Below, piece by piece: positions 42,087 to 51,226 of a stretch of 64,000 bases of DNA. Every line of letters starts with the position of its first letter. Within the stretch, counting starts at the first letter, position 1. The stretch lies in contig NZ_CP033433.1 of NCBI RefSeq assembly GCF_003713065.1, positions 2,729,001 to 2,793,000 of the forward strand. Direction: 5' to 3'. Source of the stretch: Cohnella candidum (GTDB taxonomy: Bacteria > Bacillota > Bacilli > Paenibacillales > Paenibacillaceae). Made by a program: the position numbers and the translations under genes. The notes beneath the pieces are model-generated. The model made no database searches. It saw only the letters and a program-made list of their open reading frames with translations, and had not been told where the DNA came from.

Positions 42087-42105
42087 AACCGCCCCACGGG
42101 CGGTT
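42087..42105 (-). terminator. Intrinsic terminator of the BusR-like gene
   Basis: A perfect 8-bp stem, AACCGCCC-CAC-GGGCGGTT, followed by TTTTTTAT on the minus strand. Confidence 0.88.
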
Positions 42106-42125
42106 CGTGCTTTAGAGGAACGAGG

Positions 42126-42761
42126 TCAAGCTTCCTTGCGCGGTTGGTTGATGAACTGCTCGGTTTTTTGATACGTTTTTTCGTCCCCGACGACGACCAG
42201 CACGTCGCTTTCCCGGATCACGACATGGGGTCCGGGCGAGATCGATACGCCCGTTCCCCGTCGCAAGGCGATAATGGTCGCCCCCGTGTTTTGCCAGAAT
42301 TGCAAATCGGCGATCGTCTTGCCCACGGTGTGGGAGGACTCACGGACCTCGATTTCGACGGGATGATAAGGCTTCAGATTCTGAAGGCGATCCGAGGCTT
42401 CAATGATCTCGGACAGCAGGGAATCGAATTTCCGGTCAATCTCTCTCTTTTGCCGAAGAAGCAGCTGCAGATCCTGCTTCAGGGAATACACGGATTTCAG
42501 GTAATGGTTTTTCGTAACGTACTCGCTTGCTTTCTGTTCCGAAAGAACGACGTTTTCCTTCCCTTGGGAGACGGAAACGATATTCTCGTCCTTGAGCAGG
42601 CCGATCGCTTTGCGAATCGTCTCTGGAGAAACGTGATACTGCCCCGCGAGCAGGGATCTTCCCGAAATTTTGCTGCCGACCGGAAATTCTCCGCTGACGA
42701 TCCGGTGAGCGAGATCGAGCGCGATCGATTTATAACCGGCCGTTTCCGTGGTGTCTGCCAT
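42126..42761 (-). CDS. GntR-family regulator with RCK_C (TrkA-C) domain, BusR-like
   Basis: 211 residues from ATG 42761. A GntR winged-helix domain at about 10-75 (DLAHRIVSGEFPVGSKISGRS, VSPETIRKAIGLL) is followed by a coiled coil (SVYSLKQDLQLLLRQKREID) and a C-terminal RCK_C domain (VGKTIADLQFWQNTGATI, ESDVLVVVGDEKTY). This is the architecture of streptococcal and lactococcal BusR, which binds c-di-AMP through RCK_C and represses the betaine importer genes. The next two units downstream include a c-di-AMP riboswitch, which strengthens the assignment. Its target is unknown; the shared operator-like modules upstream of the TIR and aminomutase genes are candidates. Confidence 0.86.
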   Translation of the reverse strand: MADTTETAGYKSIALDLAHRIVSGEFPVGSKISGRSLLAGQYHVSPETIRKAIGLLKDENIVSVSQGKENVVLSEQKASEYVTKNHYLKSVYSLKQDLQLLLRQKREIDRKFDSLLSEIIEASDRLQNLKPYHPVEIEVRESSHTVGKTIADLQFWQNTGATIIALRRGTGVSISPGPHVVIRESDVLVVVGDEKTYQKTEQFINQPRKEA

Positions 42762-42805
42762 TTGGCTGTCTCTTCCCCTTATTCTCGACGAGTGACGACA
42801 TTCCC

Positions 42806-42833
42806 ATAATAGCCCAAGCATACGGCTTTTCAA
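42806..42833 (-). promoter_or_regulatory. Candidate promoter of the BusR-like gene
   Basis: TTGAAA (42833-42828), 16 bp, TATTAT (42811-42806) on the minus strand, about 45 bp before the start codon. Confidence 0.5.
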
Positions 42834-42885
42834 CGTTTATGTAAACGGGTCTTGCCTATGTTTTCGGCCCCTTCGTATTCGACGA

Positions 42886-42926
42886 CAAACAAGGGCGCGG
42901 ATCCGAGTGACCCGTGCCCTTGTTTG
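42886..42926. terminator. Intrinsic terminator of greA
   Basis: An 11-bp outer stem, CAAACAAGGGC with its complement, plus inner G+C pairing, immediately downstream of the greA stop. Confidence 0.75.
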
Positions 42927-42938
42927 TTTGGAACCCCG

Positions 42939-43412
42939 CTACTTGATTTCGAGAAGCTTGTATTGAATGGTGCCCATCGGAGCATTGACTTCAATGACGT
43001 CGCCGACTTTCCTGCCCATGAGTTGAGTCCCCAGCGGGCTCATGTAGGAAATTCTGTTTTCCGCCGCATTCGCTTCGGCCGTGCCGACAATCCGGTATTC
43101 CACGGTTTCTTCGAATTCGACGTCATACAAGACGGCAACCGAACCTACGTTGATTTTATCGGCTCTCGCGCTTCCCGGGTCCACGACTTGGGCCACTTTC
43201 AACATGCGCTCCAGCTGCAGAATCCGGGTTTCCATGAACGCCTGATCGTCCTTTGCCGAATGGTACTCGCTGTTTTCCTTCAGGTCGCCGTAACTGATCG
43301 CCACTTTCAGCCTCTCCGCAAGTTCCCTACGTTTCACTGTCTTCAGCTCGTGGAGCTCCTCTTTCAGTTTCTGTAAGCCCTCCGGCGTCAAAATGACTTC
43401 TTCGTTGCTCAT
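42939..43412 (-). CDS. greA: Transcription elongation factor GreA
   Basis: 157 residues, standard length. The N-terminal coiled coil (LTPEGLQKLKEELHELKTVKR) carries the acidic tip GDLKENSEYHSAKD, the part that enters the RNA polymerase secondary channel and stimulates cleavage of backtracked RNA. The C-terminal FKBP-like domain has ISYMSPLGTQLMGRKVGD. ATG 43412 has GGGGAG upstream. It is a single gene with its own terminator. Bacillales often carry more than one Gre-family gene, so this may be one of several copies. Confidence 0.94.
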   Translation of the reverse strand: MSNEEVILTPEGLQKLKEELHELKTVKRRELAERLKVAISYGDLKENSEYHSAKDDQAFMETRILQLERMLKVAQVVDPGSARADKINVGSVAVLYDVEFEETVEYRIVGTAEANAAENRISYMSPLGTQLMGRKVGDVIEVNAPMGTIQYKLLEIK

Positions 43413-43488
43413 CGTTCAAACTCCCCATTTTTTAGCGTTAGATCCCATTTTACCTTAATGTCTCGAGAATCCCTAGTAAAAGAAAAAA

Positions 43489-43518
43489 CCTGACAATCGC
43501 TCAAAAACGATCATCAGG
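43489..43518 (-). terminator. Terminator of the glycan-utilisation operon
   Basis: CCTGA-CA-ATCG with matching CGAT-CA-TCAGG, followed on the minus strand by a T run (GGTTTTTTC). It lies just after the last gene of the operon. Confidence 0.82.
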
Positions 43519-43530
43519 CCGACATTTCAT

Positions 43531-44667
43531 TCACCCGCGGTGAATTTTCTTTTCAAGATCCCCGATCAGCGACCGATCCTGCGTGACTCCGATGAGGCAT
43601 TGGGTCGTATCGCTTCCGCCCGGCGGCAAAATGAAAGCTTCGCCGTCCGTGTGTTTCTGGGACATGCGGTTCGGCCTCGTTCGGCAAGGCTCCAGCGCGA
43701 ACATGAATCCGTATTCGGAGATTTCCTTGGCAATCAGCGAACGAGGGAAGGCGGACAGCGGCCGGATCACGTATCCGGCGGCGTCTCCGGAAGCGTTCAC
43801 GACCATTTCGGCGGCGAATCCCGCCCGCTGCGGCATCGCCTCCACATAATCGCGCAGCTCCGCCCGTTCCTCCAAGCCGCGTACGGCTTCCGGAACGTAT
43901 TGGTAGCAGCGGATGGGCGAGAGGCCTTCCGAGATCGGAGGAATCCGCAGCGGATCCTCTTCCGGCGGGGCGTTATCCCTCAGCAGCATCGCCTCCGAGG
44001 ATACGGGCAGCACATAGCGGCCTCCTTCATGCAGAAACGGTCCGCACAACTGGACGTGATAGCCGTCGTCCAGCGTCAACGCGCGGTCCGACAGATTCGT
44101 CGTCGTTTCCTCGCGGAGCAGGCATTCCGAGCCCCAGCGAGTGAACAGTCGCACCCGTTTCCCGAACTGGGGCCGTTCCCCGTAACCGACGACGCTGACG
44201 CTCCCTTCGAAGGTCAGCCCCTCCTCATCCGCCCAAACCGCGATGCTGCGCAAATCGGCCGGAGAATAGGAACCGGTGCCGTGGAGCGTATATCCTTCTC
44301 CCGGCGTGCCGAACAATTCGGGGCCGATCGAGGCAACGGCGGCGTAAAAGCCCTGCAGCCAGCCCGTTCCGCCGCCTGCCGTCAAGTCCACTCGATCCGG
44401 ATGCAGCAGGCAGCTGTCCCCCCGCTCCCAGCTCATTTTTTCGCCATCCAGGACGATCTCCCCGATGTCGAGCCCCCTTTCCGGCAGCACAGTGAAGGTC
44501 AGAGCTCCGTTATGAAGCTCGATCTCATGCAAGGTCGCGCCCCCCGCATCCCGTCTAACCTTCAGCGACGCCCGTCCTCCGGCAGCCCCGACCGGGATCT
44601 CCCGCCTCCGTTGCAATTCGTCCCAACGCCAAAGACTCTCATTCCCGTTCGAATTTTCCGTCCGCAT
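43531..44667 (-). CDS. DUF4432/aldose-1-epimerase-like protein
   Basis: 378 residues from ATG 44667. Galactose-mutarotase-like beta-sandwich: FTVLPERGLDIGEIVLDG near residue 60, ADLRSIAVWADEEG, LDDGYHVQLCGPFLHEGG and a C-terminal LPPGGSDTTQCLIG. DUF4432 proteins are often found with sugar-catabolic operons and are thought to interconvert sugar anomers or epimers. The ribosome binding site is weak (GAGGAGG 15 bases upstream), and the start overlaps the previous gene by 29 bp. It is the last gene of the operon. Confidence 0.78.
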   Translation of the reverse strand: MRTENSNGNESLWRWDELQRRREIPVGAAGGRASLKVRRDAGGATLHEIELHNGALTFTVLPERGLDIGEIVLDGEKMSWERGDSCLLHPDRVDLTAGGGTGWLQGFYAAVASIGPELFGTPGEGYTLHGTGSYSPADLRSIAVWADEEGLTFEGSVSVVGYGERPQFGKRVRLFTRWGSECLLREETTTNLSDRALTLDDGYHVQLCGPFLHEGGRYVLPVSSEAMLLRDNAPPEEDPLRIPPISEGLSPIRCYQYVPEAVRGLEERAELRDYVEAMPQRAGFAAEMVVNASGDAAGYVIRPLSAFPRSLIAKEISEYGFMFALEPCRTRPNRMSQKHTDGEAFILPPGGSDTTQCLIGVTQDRSLIGDLEKKIHRG

Positions 44668-47068
44668 AGTAAACGACGCCCGCCTCCTCGCCCTCGCCGC
44701 ACACGTAAGAGGCGTTCTCCTCGTAAAAATGGTATTCCCTCGGATACGCGGCATAGCTGGTCACTCGGTACCGGCCGCCTTCGGAAAAGATTTCGCCGTT
44801 CACGCAACGAATTTCTCCATCCGCCCGATACAAAAAAGTTTTCGTGCCGAAGCCGGCCAAATAAGCCGCGAGTTCCTCGCCCATGTCCCAGTCGTACCCG
44901 GAATCCCCTTGGAACAGCCCTTTGAAAATCTCGCCGTCCCGCTCGGTGAAAGTCGATTGCCCGAAGCGGTTTCGGGACAGGTCCGGACGATTCAGGTGGG
45001 GGCCGGCCACGCTGTATGTGGAGGCGGCCTCCCCCTTCCGCAGCTTCAGGCGCGTGGCGGTCGCATTCCAGTCGTAGCAGTAGAATACGGCCATCGTGGA
45101 ACGGTAGGCGGCCAGCAGATATTCCGGATCTCGCAGGGTTTCATACCCCACGAGAGCCGAAGCCGCCGAGAGACCGCCCCATAGGGAATGAATCATATAA
45201 GACAGGGCTTCCCACCAGCGGTCCGGATTTTGCGCGCGGAAATCGTTGCTGAAGCCGATGTTGGCCAGCAGCAGCTCGCCATAACGCGTCGCTTCCTGCG
45301 GATGTCCGGACCGGCACAAAGCCTCGAATGTCGGCCCGAAGCCCGCGTTATCGAAGTAATGCTCCGTTACCGCGCCGCGATAAGAGTCGCTCTCGGCCCG
45401 GAGGCGCTCGCCCGTCGTCCGCCACAGCGCGGAAAGCCGGTCATACGCTTCCCTCAGTTCCGGCGAGCGTTCCAAGTCCCGCAGAAGTTCCTCGATGAAC
45501 AGGATGTAGACCCCGAGCATTTCCGTCTCTTCCCGCTCCCGCTCCTCTTTGTGAAGCGCGGGGTCCAAACGCACGATCATCACCTCGGCGGCCCAACGCA
45601 GGTACTCCTCCGGCGCGTGGCGGACCAGTTCACCGCCCCCGAAACGAGACAGCAGGTAGAATACGTGTGCCACGTAATCCAGATCGAATATTCGGTAGAA
45701 ATGTCCGTACAGCGGAGTGGGACGGCGGAAATCGCCCTCCGTGAACCATTTGGGACGGACGTAAAGTACCGCCCCGTCCTCCACCTTGCGAATTTGCCGC
45801 GCATCCCGGGTGCCTATGGCATTCTTCATCAGGACGAACACGGCTTTGCCCAGGGATTCCCCCTGATTCGAGATCGGCAGGAACGCATGAGGCGTCTCGG
45901 CGTCCGGTCCCGCGCACAATTCGCGGCAAATGAAGTCCGCCCGCGCTTCGATCACCTCACGGATGGGCTCCGTGACGTTGAACACGACGCTGTCCGTCCT
46001 CCCGCCGCCGGTCTGCAGGGACAGCTTCTTCTCGCCAGGCTTCCCGGCTTCCAGCCGAAACCGAAAAGTTCCGTCCGCCTCAGTCGCCCCGTAAAGCTCC
46101 CGCCGGACCACTCGGCCTTCCTCCGCTTCTTCCAACCACAGCGCACTCGGCCCTTGTCCCTCCGGCAAGCGCACCGCAGCCTCGAACGAGCCGCCCTTAA
46201 CCGCCACCGGCGGAACATCCCATACGGGATGGCCCAAGCGCCCGGCCAGCTCATAGAACTCTTCCCGCGACGCGAATGGAAGAATGCGATATGCCCAAGT
46301 CAAAGACGCGCCTTCCCCGATCGTGACGGGTTCGCCTTCGCCGCCGTAGATCCAATCCGACGACGCCGCGGCAGCGGAACCGGATGAACCCGTCAATCCG
46401 TCTCCGACCAGAACCAGACGGTGATACAGAATTCCGTCCAAAGACGGCGACACGTCGTGGAAAAACAGGTTCTCGAACCGGCAGAAAGTGCCGACCGACC
46501 TGGTTTCTCCCTCCACGGCGTAGAGGCCGAGATGGGGACCTCGGTTGCTCCGGCGCACGCACGCCAATTTGCTGAAATGCTTCGATACCGAAGGGAAAAC
46601 GGCACAAGACTGCTCCATGTTGCGCCGCACGTCCGGGTCCTTGAACATCACGTAAGCGACGGAAGCCCAGATCCCGAAGTCCTCGACCGTGAGCGGTCCT
46701 TTGCCCGTATTCCGCAACGCGATATTCCAGGTCAGGCTGCCCTCATCCCCGCTCAAATCGTAGCCGATCTTCACCTGGAAACGGCCAAACCCGTACACCG
46801 CATCGACCCGGTTCTCGCCCGAGCGCAGCAATGCCGGAGCCGGAAACGCACTGCTCGTATAGTCCTCTCCGTCCACCCGAACGCCGAAATGCCCGAATAG
46901 CTTGTCTTCGTCCGGGTAACCGGCCTGATGAAGATAAGAAGCGTCGAGAACCCAATTCATACCCTCGGGATCGCCCTTCATCACCAGCCGCTCGATGAAC
47001 CCCCGGCTGGACAGCTCACACAGAAAAACCGAATTGCTAATGGAAACCACGGGTTCCACCTCCGTCAT
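44639..47068 (-). CDS. DUF5695-like glycosidase-fold protein
   Basis: 809 residues from ATG 47068, no signal peptide. The N-terminal 300 residues are beta-rich with aromatic residues (LHQAGYPDEDKLFGHFGV). The C-terminal half is helical, with HYFDNAGFGPTF, WWEALSYMIHSLWGGLSAA and GDSGYDWDMGEELAAYL, which fit an alpha/alpha-barrel carbohydrate-active domain. I think it belongs to DUF5695, whose chemistry is not established. It overlaps the kinase gene by 32 bp. It is presumably a cytoplasmic enzyme for the oligosaccharide brought in by the neighbouring transporter. Confidence 0.72.
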   Translation of the reverse strand: MTEVEPVVSISNSVFLCELSSRGFIERLVMKGDPEGMNWVLDASYLHQAGYPDEDKLFGHFGVRVDGEDYTSSAFPAPALLRSGENRVDAVYGFGRFQVKIGYDLSGDEGSLTWNIALRNTGKGPLTVEDFGIWASVAYVMFKDPDVRRNMEQSCAVFPSVSKHFSKLACVRRSNRGPHLGLYAVEGETRSVGTFCRFENLFFHDVSPSLDGILYHRLVLVGDGLTGSSGSAAAASSDWIYGGEGEPVTIGEGASLTWAYRILPFASREEFYELAGRLGHPVWDVPPVAVKGGSFEAAVRLPEGQGPSALWLEEAEEGRVVRRELYGATEADGTFRFRLEAGKPGEKKLSLQTGGGRTDSVVFNVTEPIREVIEARADFICRELCAGPDAETPHAFLPISNQGESLGKAVFVLMKNAIGTRDARQIRKVEDGAVLYVRPKWFTEGDFRRPTPLYGHFYRIFDLDYVAHVFYLLSRFGGGELVRHAPEEYLRWAAEVMIVRLDPALHKEEREREETEMLGVYILFIEELLRDLERSPELREAYDRLSALWRTTGERLRAESDSYRGAVTEHYFDNAGFGPTFEALCRSGHPQEATRYGELLLANIGFSNDFRAQNPDRWWEALSYMIHSLWGGLSAASALVGYETLRDPEYLLAAYRSTMAVFYCYDWNATATRLKLRKGEAASTYSVAGPHLNRPDLSRNRFGQSTFTERDGEIFKGLFQGDSGYDWDMGEELAAYLAGFGTKTFLYRADGEIRCVNGEIFSEGGRYRVTSYAAYPREYHFYEENASYVCGEGEEAGVVYYADGKFERE

Positions 47069-48803
47069 CGTTGCCTTCTCGCACTTCTTTATCTCCCGAC
47101 GGGTCGGGAAGCCGCACGGTGACGACCGTCCCGGACCCTTTCTCGCTGGCCAGCGCCAGCCCGAATTCCGGGCCGTAATGGAGCCGGATTCTCTGGTGCA
47201 CGTTGCGTAGGCCGAAGCCGTGATCCTTATCCGTCTCCTCCTCCGCGTCCTCCTCCAGCGAAGCCCGGACCCGCTCCAGCTGTTCCGCGTCCATGCCGAC
47301 GCCGTCATCCTCGACCTCCAGGACGACGAATCCGGGTTCGCCCCAAGCCCGCACGTAAATGTGGCCCGCTTCGTCCCGTTTGCGGATGCCGTGGTTGATG
47401 CTGTTCTCGACCAGGGGCTGCAAGATGAACTTGATCATTTTCACGCGTTCGATGCTGTCGTCGGCTTGAATGTCCCAATACAGCTGGCCCGCGAAACGGA
47501 TCTCCTGGATTTTCAGGTAATAGGTCACGTGCCGGATTTCGTCCCCGACCGTGATCATCTCGCGCCCCTGGTTGAGGCCGATCCTGAAAAGCCGGGATAG
47601 GTACGTGACGATGTCCGCGATCACGGGATCGTCGTGCCTGCGGGCCAGCATGTTGACCGAATCCAGCGTGTTGTACAGAAAATGCGGGTTGATTTGGTAT
47701 TCAAGCGTCTGCAGCTGAATCTGCCGGCGCTTGTTTTCTTCTTCCTTGTTCTTCTCGATCAGGCTTACGATTTCGTCGGACATACTGTTGAGCGCCTGGG
47801 TCAATTCCCCGATTTCGTCGTTGCGTTCAATCGGAATCCGCACGGCGAACCGGCCTTCCCCGATGTGCTTCATTTTGCGCTGCAGCAGTTTGAGCGGCTT
47901 GGTGATCCGATGGGACAGAAACAGCACCAGGAAAATGGAGAAGATCAGCAGCACGACGGCCGTGAACAAAATGCCGTAGAACATTTCGGCGGCCGGTTCC
48001 AGCACCAGCTCGCGGGGTATCCAGGATACGAGCGTCCAGGGTCCCCGGACGTTCGCGAAAGCCACGCTCCTTGCATCCCCGAGCCGCAGCTCGCGCTCCC
48101 CTCCCCCGCCTAACGATTCGCCCAGTTCCCGAACCCGCTCGGGATCCATCGAAGCGTCGGTGATGACGGAGAAATACCCTTCCCGGTCATAGACCCCGAA
48201 CTGCTGGCCGGCGTCCAACGTGTAACGCGCGATCGTCCGCTCGATTTCGGAACGGTCGAAAAACAGGAACAGGTAGCCGATCGTCCGGGTCAGGTCGGTC
48301 TGGTTATCGTTGATTTGACGGTACAGGACGACCTTCCCCTGCTCGTTCCAGACGTCCCACACAGGAAGGCCGCCATATTGGTCGGCCGCGGCCATGTGCA
48401 GCTGGATATACCGCTGGATCTCGTACCCGTCGCCGTAAACCGTCTTTTGTCCCTTCACGAGAAACAGAGACACGCGCGGATCTTCCGAGCTCGCGTATTT
48501 CTGTACCGCCTGTCGGAAACGAGTCGTCTTTTCGAGCTGATCGGCGGACGGCGCCGGCATGGGAGTGGCAAGGTAAGCCTGGATGTCGCGGTCTCCGAAT
48601 ATCCGGAGGGACAAATCCTCCAGCTTCTGCCGCAAGCCGTCCAGCTCCCCGGCGAGGTTGCCGCCGACCTGCTCCTGATGCCGGATATAGCTCTGCATCA
48701 GGTAATGCTGAAGAGCATAATAAACGTTCACGCTGCTCAGGATGACCGGGACCAGAATAATCAGGGAGAAGAACAGCATCATCTGGGTCCTGAGCGATTT
48801 CAT
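47037..48803 (-). CDS. Sensor histidine kinase, YesM family
   Basis: 588 residues from ATG 48803. An N-terminal membrane segment (MMLFFSLIILVPVILSSVNV), a roughly 240-residue extracytoplasmic sensor domain, a second membrane segment (ILFTAVVLLIFSIFLVLFL), HAMP, the His_kinase domain NPHFLYNTLDSVN with the phosphorylated His, and HATPase (LVENSINHGI, DDGVGM, GFGLRNVHQRI). The start overlaps the response-regulator stop as ATGA. The YesM/YesN pair typically senses an extracellular glycan or oligosaccharide-loaded binding protein and switches on the adjacent transporter genes. Confidence 0.93.
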   Translation of the reverse strand: MKSLRTQMMLFFSLIILVPVILSSVNVYYALQHYLMQSYIRHQEQVGGNLAGELDGLRQKLEDLSLRIFGDRDIQAYLATPMPAPSADQLEKTTRFRQAVQKYASSEDPRVSLFLVKGQKTVYGDGYEIQRYIQLHMAAADQYGGLPVWDVWNEQGKVVLYRQINDNQTDLTRTIGYLFLFFDRSEIERTIARYTLDAGQQFGVYDREGYFSVITDASMDPERVRELGESLGGGGERELRLGDARSVAFANVRGPWTLVSWIPRELVLEPAAEMFYGILFTAVVLLIFSIFLVLFLSHRITKPLKLLQRKMKHIGEGRFAVRIPIERNDEIGELTQALNSMSDEIVSLIEKNKEEENKRRQIQLQTLEYQINPHFLYNTLDSVNMLARRHDDPVIADIVTYLSRLFRIGLNQGREMITVGDEIRHVTYYLKIQEIRFAGQLYWDIQADDSIERVKMIKFILQPLVENSINHGIRKRDEAGHIYVRAWGEPGFVVLEVEDDGVGMDAEQLERVRASLEEDAEEETDKDHGFGLRNVHQRIRLHYGPEFGLALASEKGSGTVVTVRLPDPSGDKEVREGNDDGGGTRGFH

Positions 48804-50383
48804 TGGGGAGCTTCCGCCTTCTCGCGGAATTCGCTGGGCGAGCACCCGACGTTTTTCTTGAACATGAAGCTGAAATAATGAGGATTCGCGTAGCCGACCT
48901 TCTCGGCGATCTCATAGTTTTTCAGTTCGCTCCTCCGGAGCAGCCGTTTGGCCTCCTCCAACCGGCAATCGGTGATGTATTCGACGCAGGTGGTCCCGGT
49001 TTTCTGATGGAAAATCCGGGACAGGTAGTTGGGCGTGATGCAAAGCACCTGCGCGATCTGGGCCACGCTAAGCGAGGAGTCCCGGAACCTGTCATCGATG
49101 AGCTGCCGCGCTTGGTCGACGAGACGGCCAACGTAATCGGCCTGTCCGGCGTCTTTCCCTTCCGCGATGCCGGCGAAGAGTTCCTGCAGGAGCTTCTGCA
49201 TCTGCTGGTACGAGCTCAGCTTCTCCAGCCTGGCCACGCTCTCGGAGTAAGACGGGATGCCGTTCACTCCGAGCTCGTCGGCGAGCCGGTAGACGGCTGC
49301 CATCAGTTGGACGAAGGACAGCCGGATCTCCTCGGGCGTCGGATTTTGCGACGACAACCGATCCAGGAACGGAGCCAGCGCCGATTCGCCCGGACGCCCC
49401 CGATACCGCAGCGTTTCCAGCAACTCCTTCTCTTCCTCGTAAGGATATTCGACGCGCTCCCGGCTGCGGGAAGGGATATCCTCGAAGCGGATAAAGCCCG
49501 TGCGGTCCATCAGAGCCAAATATCGGGTGCCCTCTAGCGCTTCCGAAGCCGCGACCCGAAGCTCCGTCGGATCGCTCCTCGGGTATCCCCCTCCGATCCC
49601 GACGGCGATCTTGAGCGTGCGTTCGATCGCTTCGGCCGTCCGGCTCCAGGCTTCGGCATCGACGGGCCGGGAAAGCAGGCCAATCAGCGTGGTGTCCCCA
49701 TGCTCCAGCATGTGGACGACCGAGGTGCCGTGGATCTCCTCCACGATATTCCGAATCGCGAACCGAACGAGAGGCATTTCATTCTCGCCGTAACGGGAAT
49801 ACACCTGCTCCGGCCGGCAGATGCGGATGGCCGTGCAGGCGTATACGGGATAAGAAGCCTCGATGTCGCCGGCCTTCGCCCGCGCCTCGAATTCCCGCGT
49901 CGTCGGAATCGCTCCCTCCAGCACGTCACGCCAGAAATTCTCCTCGACGATGGGCTTGTATTGATCCAAGCGCCGCGCGGCAGCTTCATTCCAGTTCCGC
50001 AGCCGGCTCTCCTGCTGGATTTCGTCCCGAAGACTCTCTACGATCTGCTTCAGCTCTTCGGGGAAAATCGGTTTGACCATGTATTTGGCCACTCCGATCT
50101 CGATCGCTTCCTTGGCGTATTCGAATTTCTCGTAGCCCGTCAGGATGACGAAGCGGATGAACGGATACCGCTCCCGAACTTTTTTCGCGAAGTCCAGGCC
50201 GGACATCTCGGGCATGAATATGTCGGTGATGATGAGATCCGGCAAATACCGTTCCATCTTCTCCATCGCTTCCATCGCGTTTTTCGCGTCCACGACTTCC
50301 TCGAAGCCCGACGCCCTCCAATTGATCAAAGCGCGAAGGCCGTCACGAATGACGGCCTCGTCGTCCACGATCATGACTCGCAT
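48800..50383 (-). CDS. Response regulator, YesN/AraC family
   Basis: 527 residues. Receiver domain at 1-120 with the acidic pocket VDDE and phosphorylated D54 (IITDIFMPEM), a long linker of about 290 residues, and a C-terminal AraC-type DNA-binding domain (SVAQIAQVLCITPNYLSRIFHQKTG, KNYEIAEKVGYANPHYFSFMFKK). It is the partner of the YesM kinase encoded next and the likely activator of the transporter operon. It starts 39 bp after the second permease gene ends, so regulator and transporter genes appear to be on one transcript. Confidence 0.94.
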   Translation of the reverse strand: MRVMIVDDEAVIRDGLRALINWRASGFEEVVDAKNAMEAMEKMERYLPDLIITDIFMPEMSGLDFAKKVRERYPFIRFVILTGYEKFEYAKEAIEIGVAKYMVKPIFPEELKQIVESLRDEIQQESRLRNWNEAAARRLDQYKPIVEENFWRDVLEGAIPTTREFEARAKAGDIEASYPVYACTAIRICRPEQVYSRYGENEMPLVRFAIRNIVEEIHGTSVVHMLEHGDTTLIGLLSRPVDAEAWSRTAEAIERTLKIAVGIGGGYPRSDPTELRVAASEALEGTRYLALMDRTGFIRFEDIPSRSRERVEYPYEEEKELLETLRYRGRPGESALAPFLDRLSSQNPTPEEIRLSFVQLMAAVYRLADELGVNGIPSYSESVARLEKLSSYQQMQKLLQELFAGIAEGKDAGQADYVGRLVDQARQLIDDRFRDSSLSVAQIAQVLCITPNYLSRIFHQKTGTTCVEYITDCRLEEAKRLLRRSELKNYEIAEKVGYANPHYFSFMFKKNVGCSPSEFREKAEAPQ

Positions 50384-50422
50384 TTCCGCTCCCCCTTTGG
50401 CGCCGAAAACAGAATACCCCGA

Positions 50423-51226
50423 TTATTTCACGGCGCCTGCGGTCAGTCCACCGATTATTTTCTCACTCAACAGGGAATATATGAGAATCGTCGGCAGAAC
50501 CGCGATCACCATGGCCGCGAACGCGACCGGATAGTTGGCCGAGAACGTCGACAGGAAGAAGCGGATCGCCACCTGCAGCGTACGGGTGCCTTCGCTCTGC
50601 GTCAACAGGTTGGCGAACAACAGCTCGTTCCACGCGGTGATCATCAGGAAGATGCTCGCCGTCGTCATGCCGGGATAAGAAATCGGCAGAATAACGTTGA
50701 AGAACGTCCGGTGCACGCTGGCCCCGTCGATAAAGGAAGCCTCCAGAATTTCGTGTTGGATGGACTCCATGTACGTCTTGACGATCAGGATACTGAGAGG
50801 TAGGGAGACCCCTGCGTACACCAACGCAACGCCTGCCAAACTGTCGTACAGCCCGATCCAGTTCACGATGAAGTAATAGGGAACCAGGAACGCGTTAGTC
50901 GGGATGAAGATGCCGAACGTGATCAGCAACAGCAGCCCCGGCTTGAATTTGAACTTATACATGAACGCGTAGGAAACGAGCGTGGCGATGGCGACCGCCA
51001 GAATCGTCGACGAGACCGCCAGGATCAGCGAATTGAAGAAATACTTCGGAATCGGATGGCTCTCCAGCACCGACCGGTAGTTGTCCCAGGACCAATGCTC
51101 GGGCAGCTTGAAGGGAGCGGAGAACAGCTCGGAGCTGGTTTTGAACGAAGCCAGGATCAGCCACAAGAACGGAACGAGCGTGACCAACAGAAACAGAACG
51201 ATGACGAGCCAACGGAAACCTTTCAC
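50423..51226 (-). CDS. Carbohydrate ABC transporter permease (MalG/LplC type)
   Basis: 267 residues from GTG 51226, six membrane segments. The EAA loop reads EASFIDGASVHRTFFNVILP, the contact for the shared MsmX-type ATPase. The GTG overlaps the upstream permease stop (GTGA) and has AAGGAGGG in front. The long open frame upstream of it is a shadow of the first permease gene. No ATPase gene is in the operon, as usual for CUT1 systems of Bacillales. Confidence 0.92.
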   Translation of the reverse strand: MKGFRWLVIVLFLLVTLVPFLWLILASFKTSSELFSAPFKLPEHWSWDNYRSVLESHPIPKYFFNSLILAVSSTILAVAIATLVSYAFMYKFKFKPGLLLLITFGIFIPTNAFLVPYYFIVNWIGLYDSLAGVALVYAGVSLPLSILIVKTYMESIQHEILEASFIDGASVHRTFFNVILPISYPGMTTASIFLMITAWNELLFANLLTQSEGTRTLQVAIRFFLSTFSANYPVAFAAMVIAVLPTILIYSLLSEKIIGGLTAGAVK

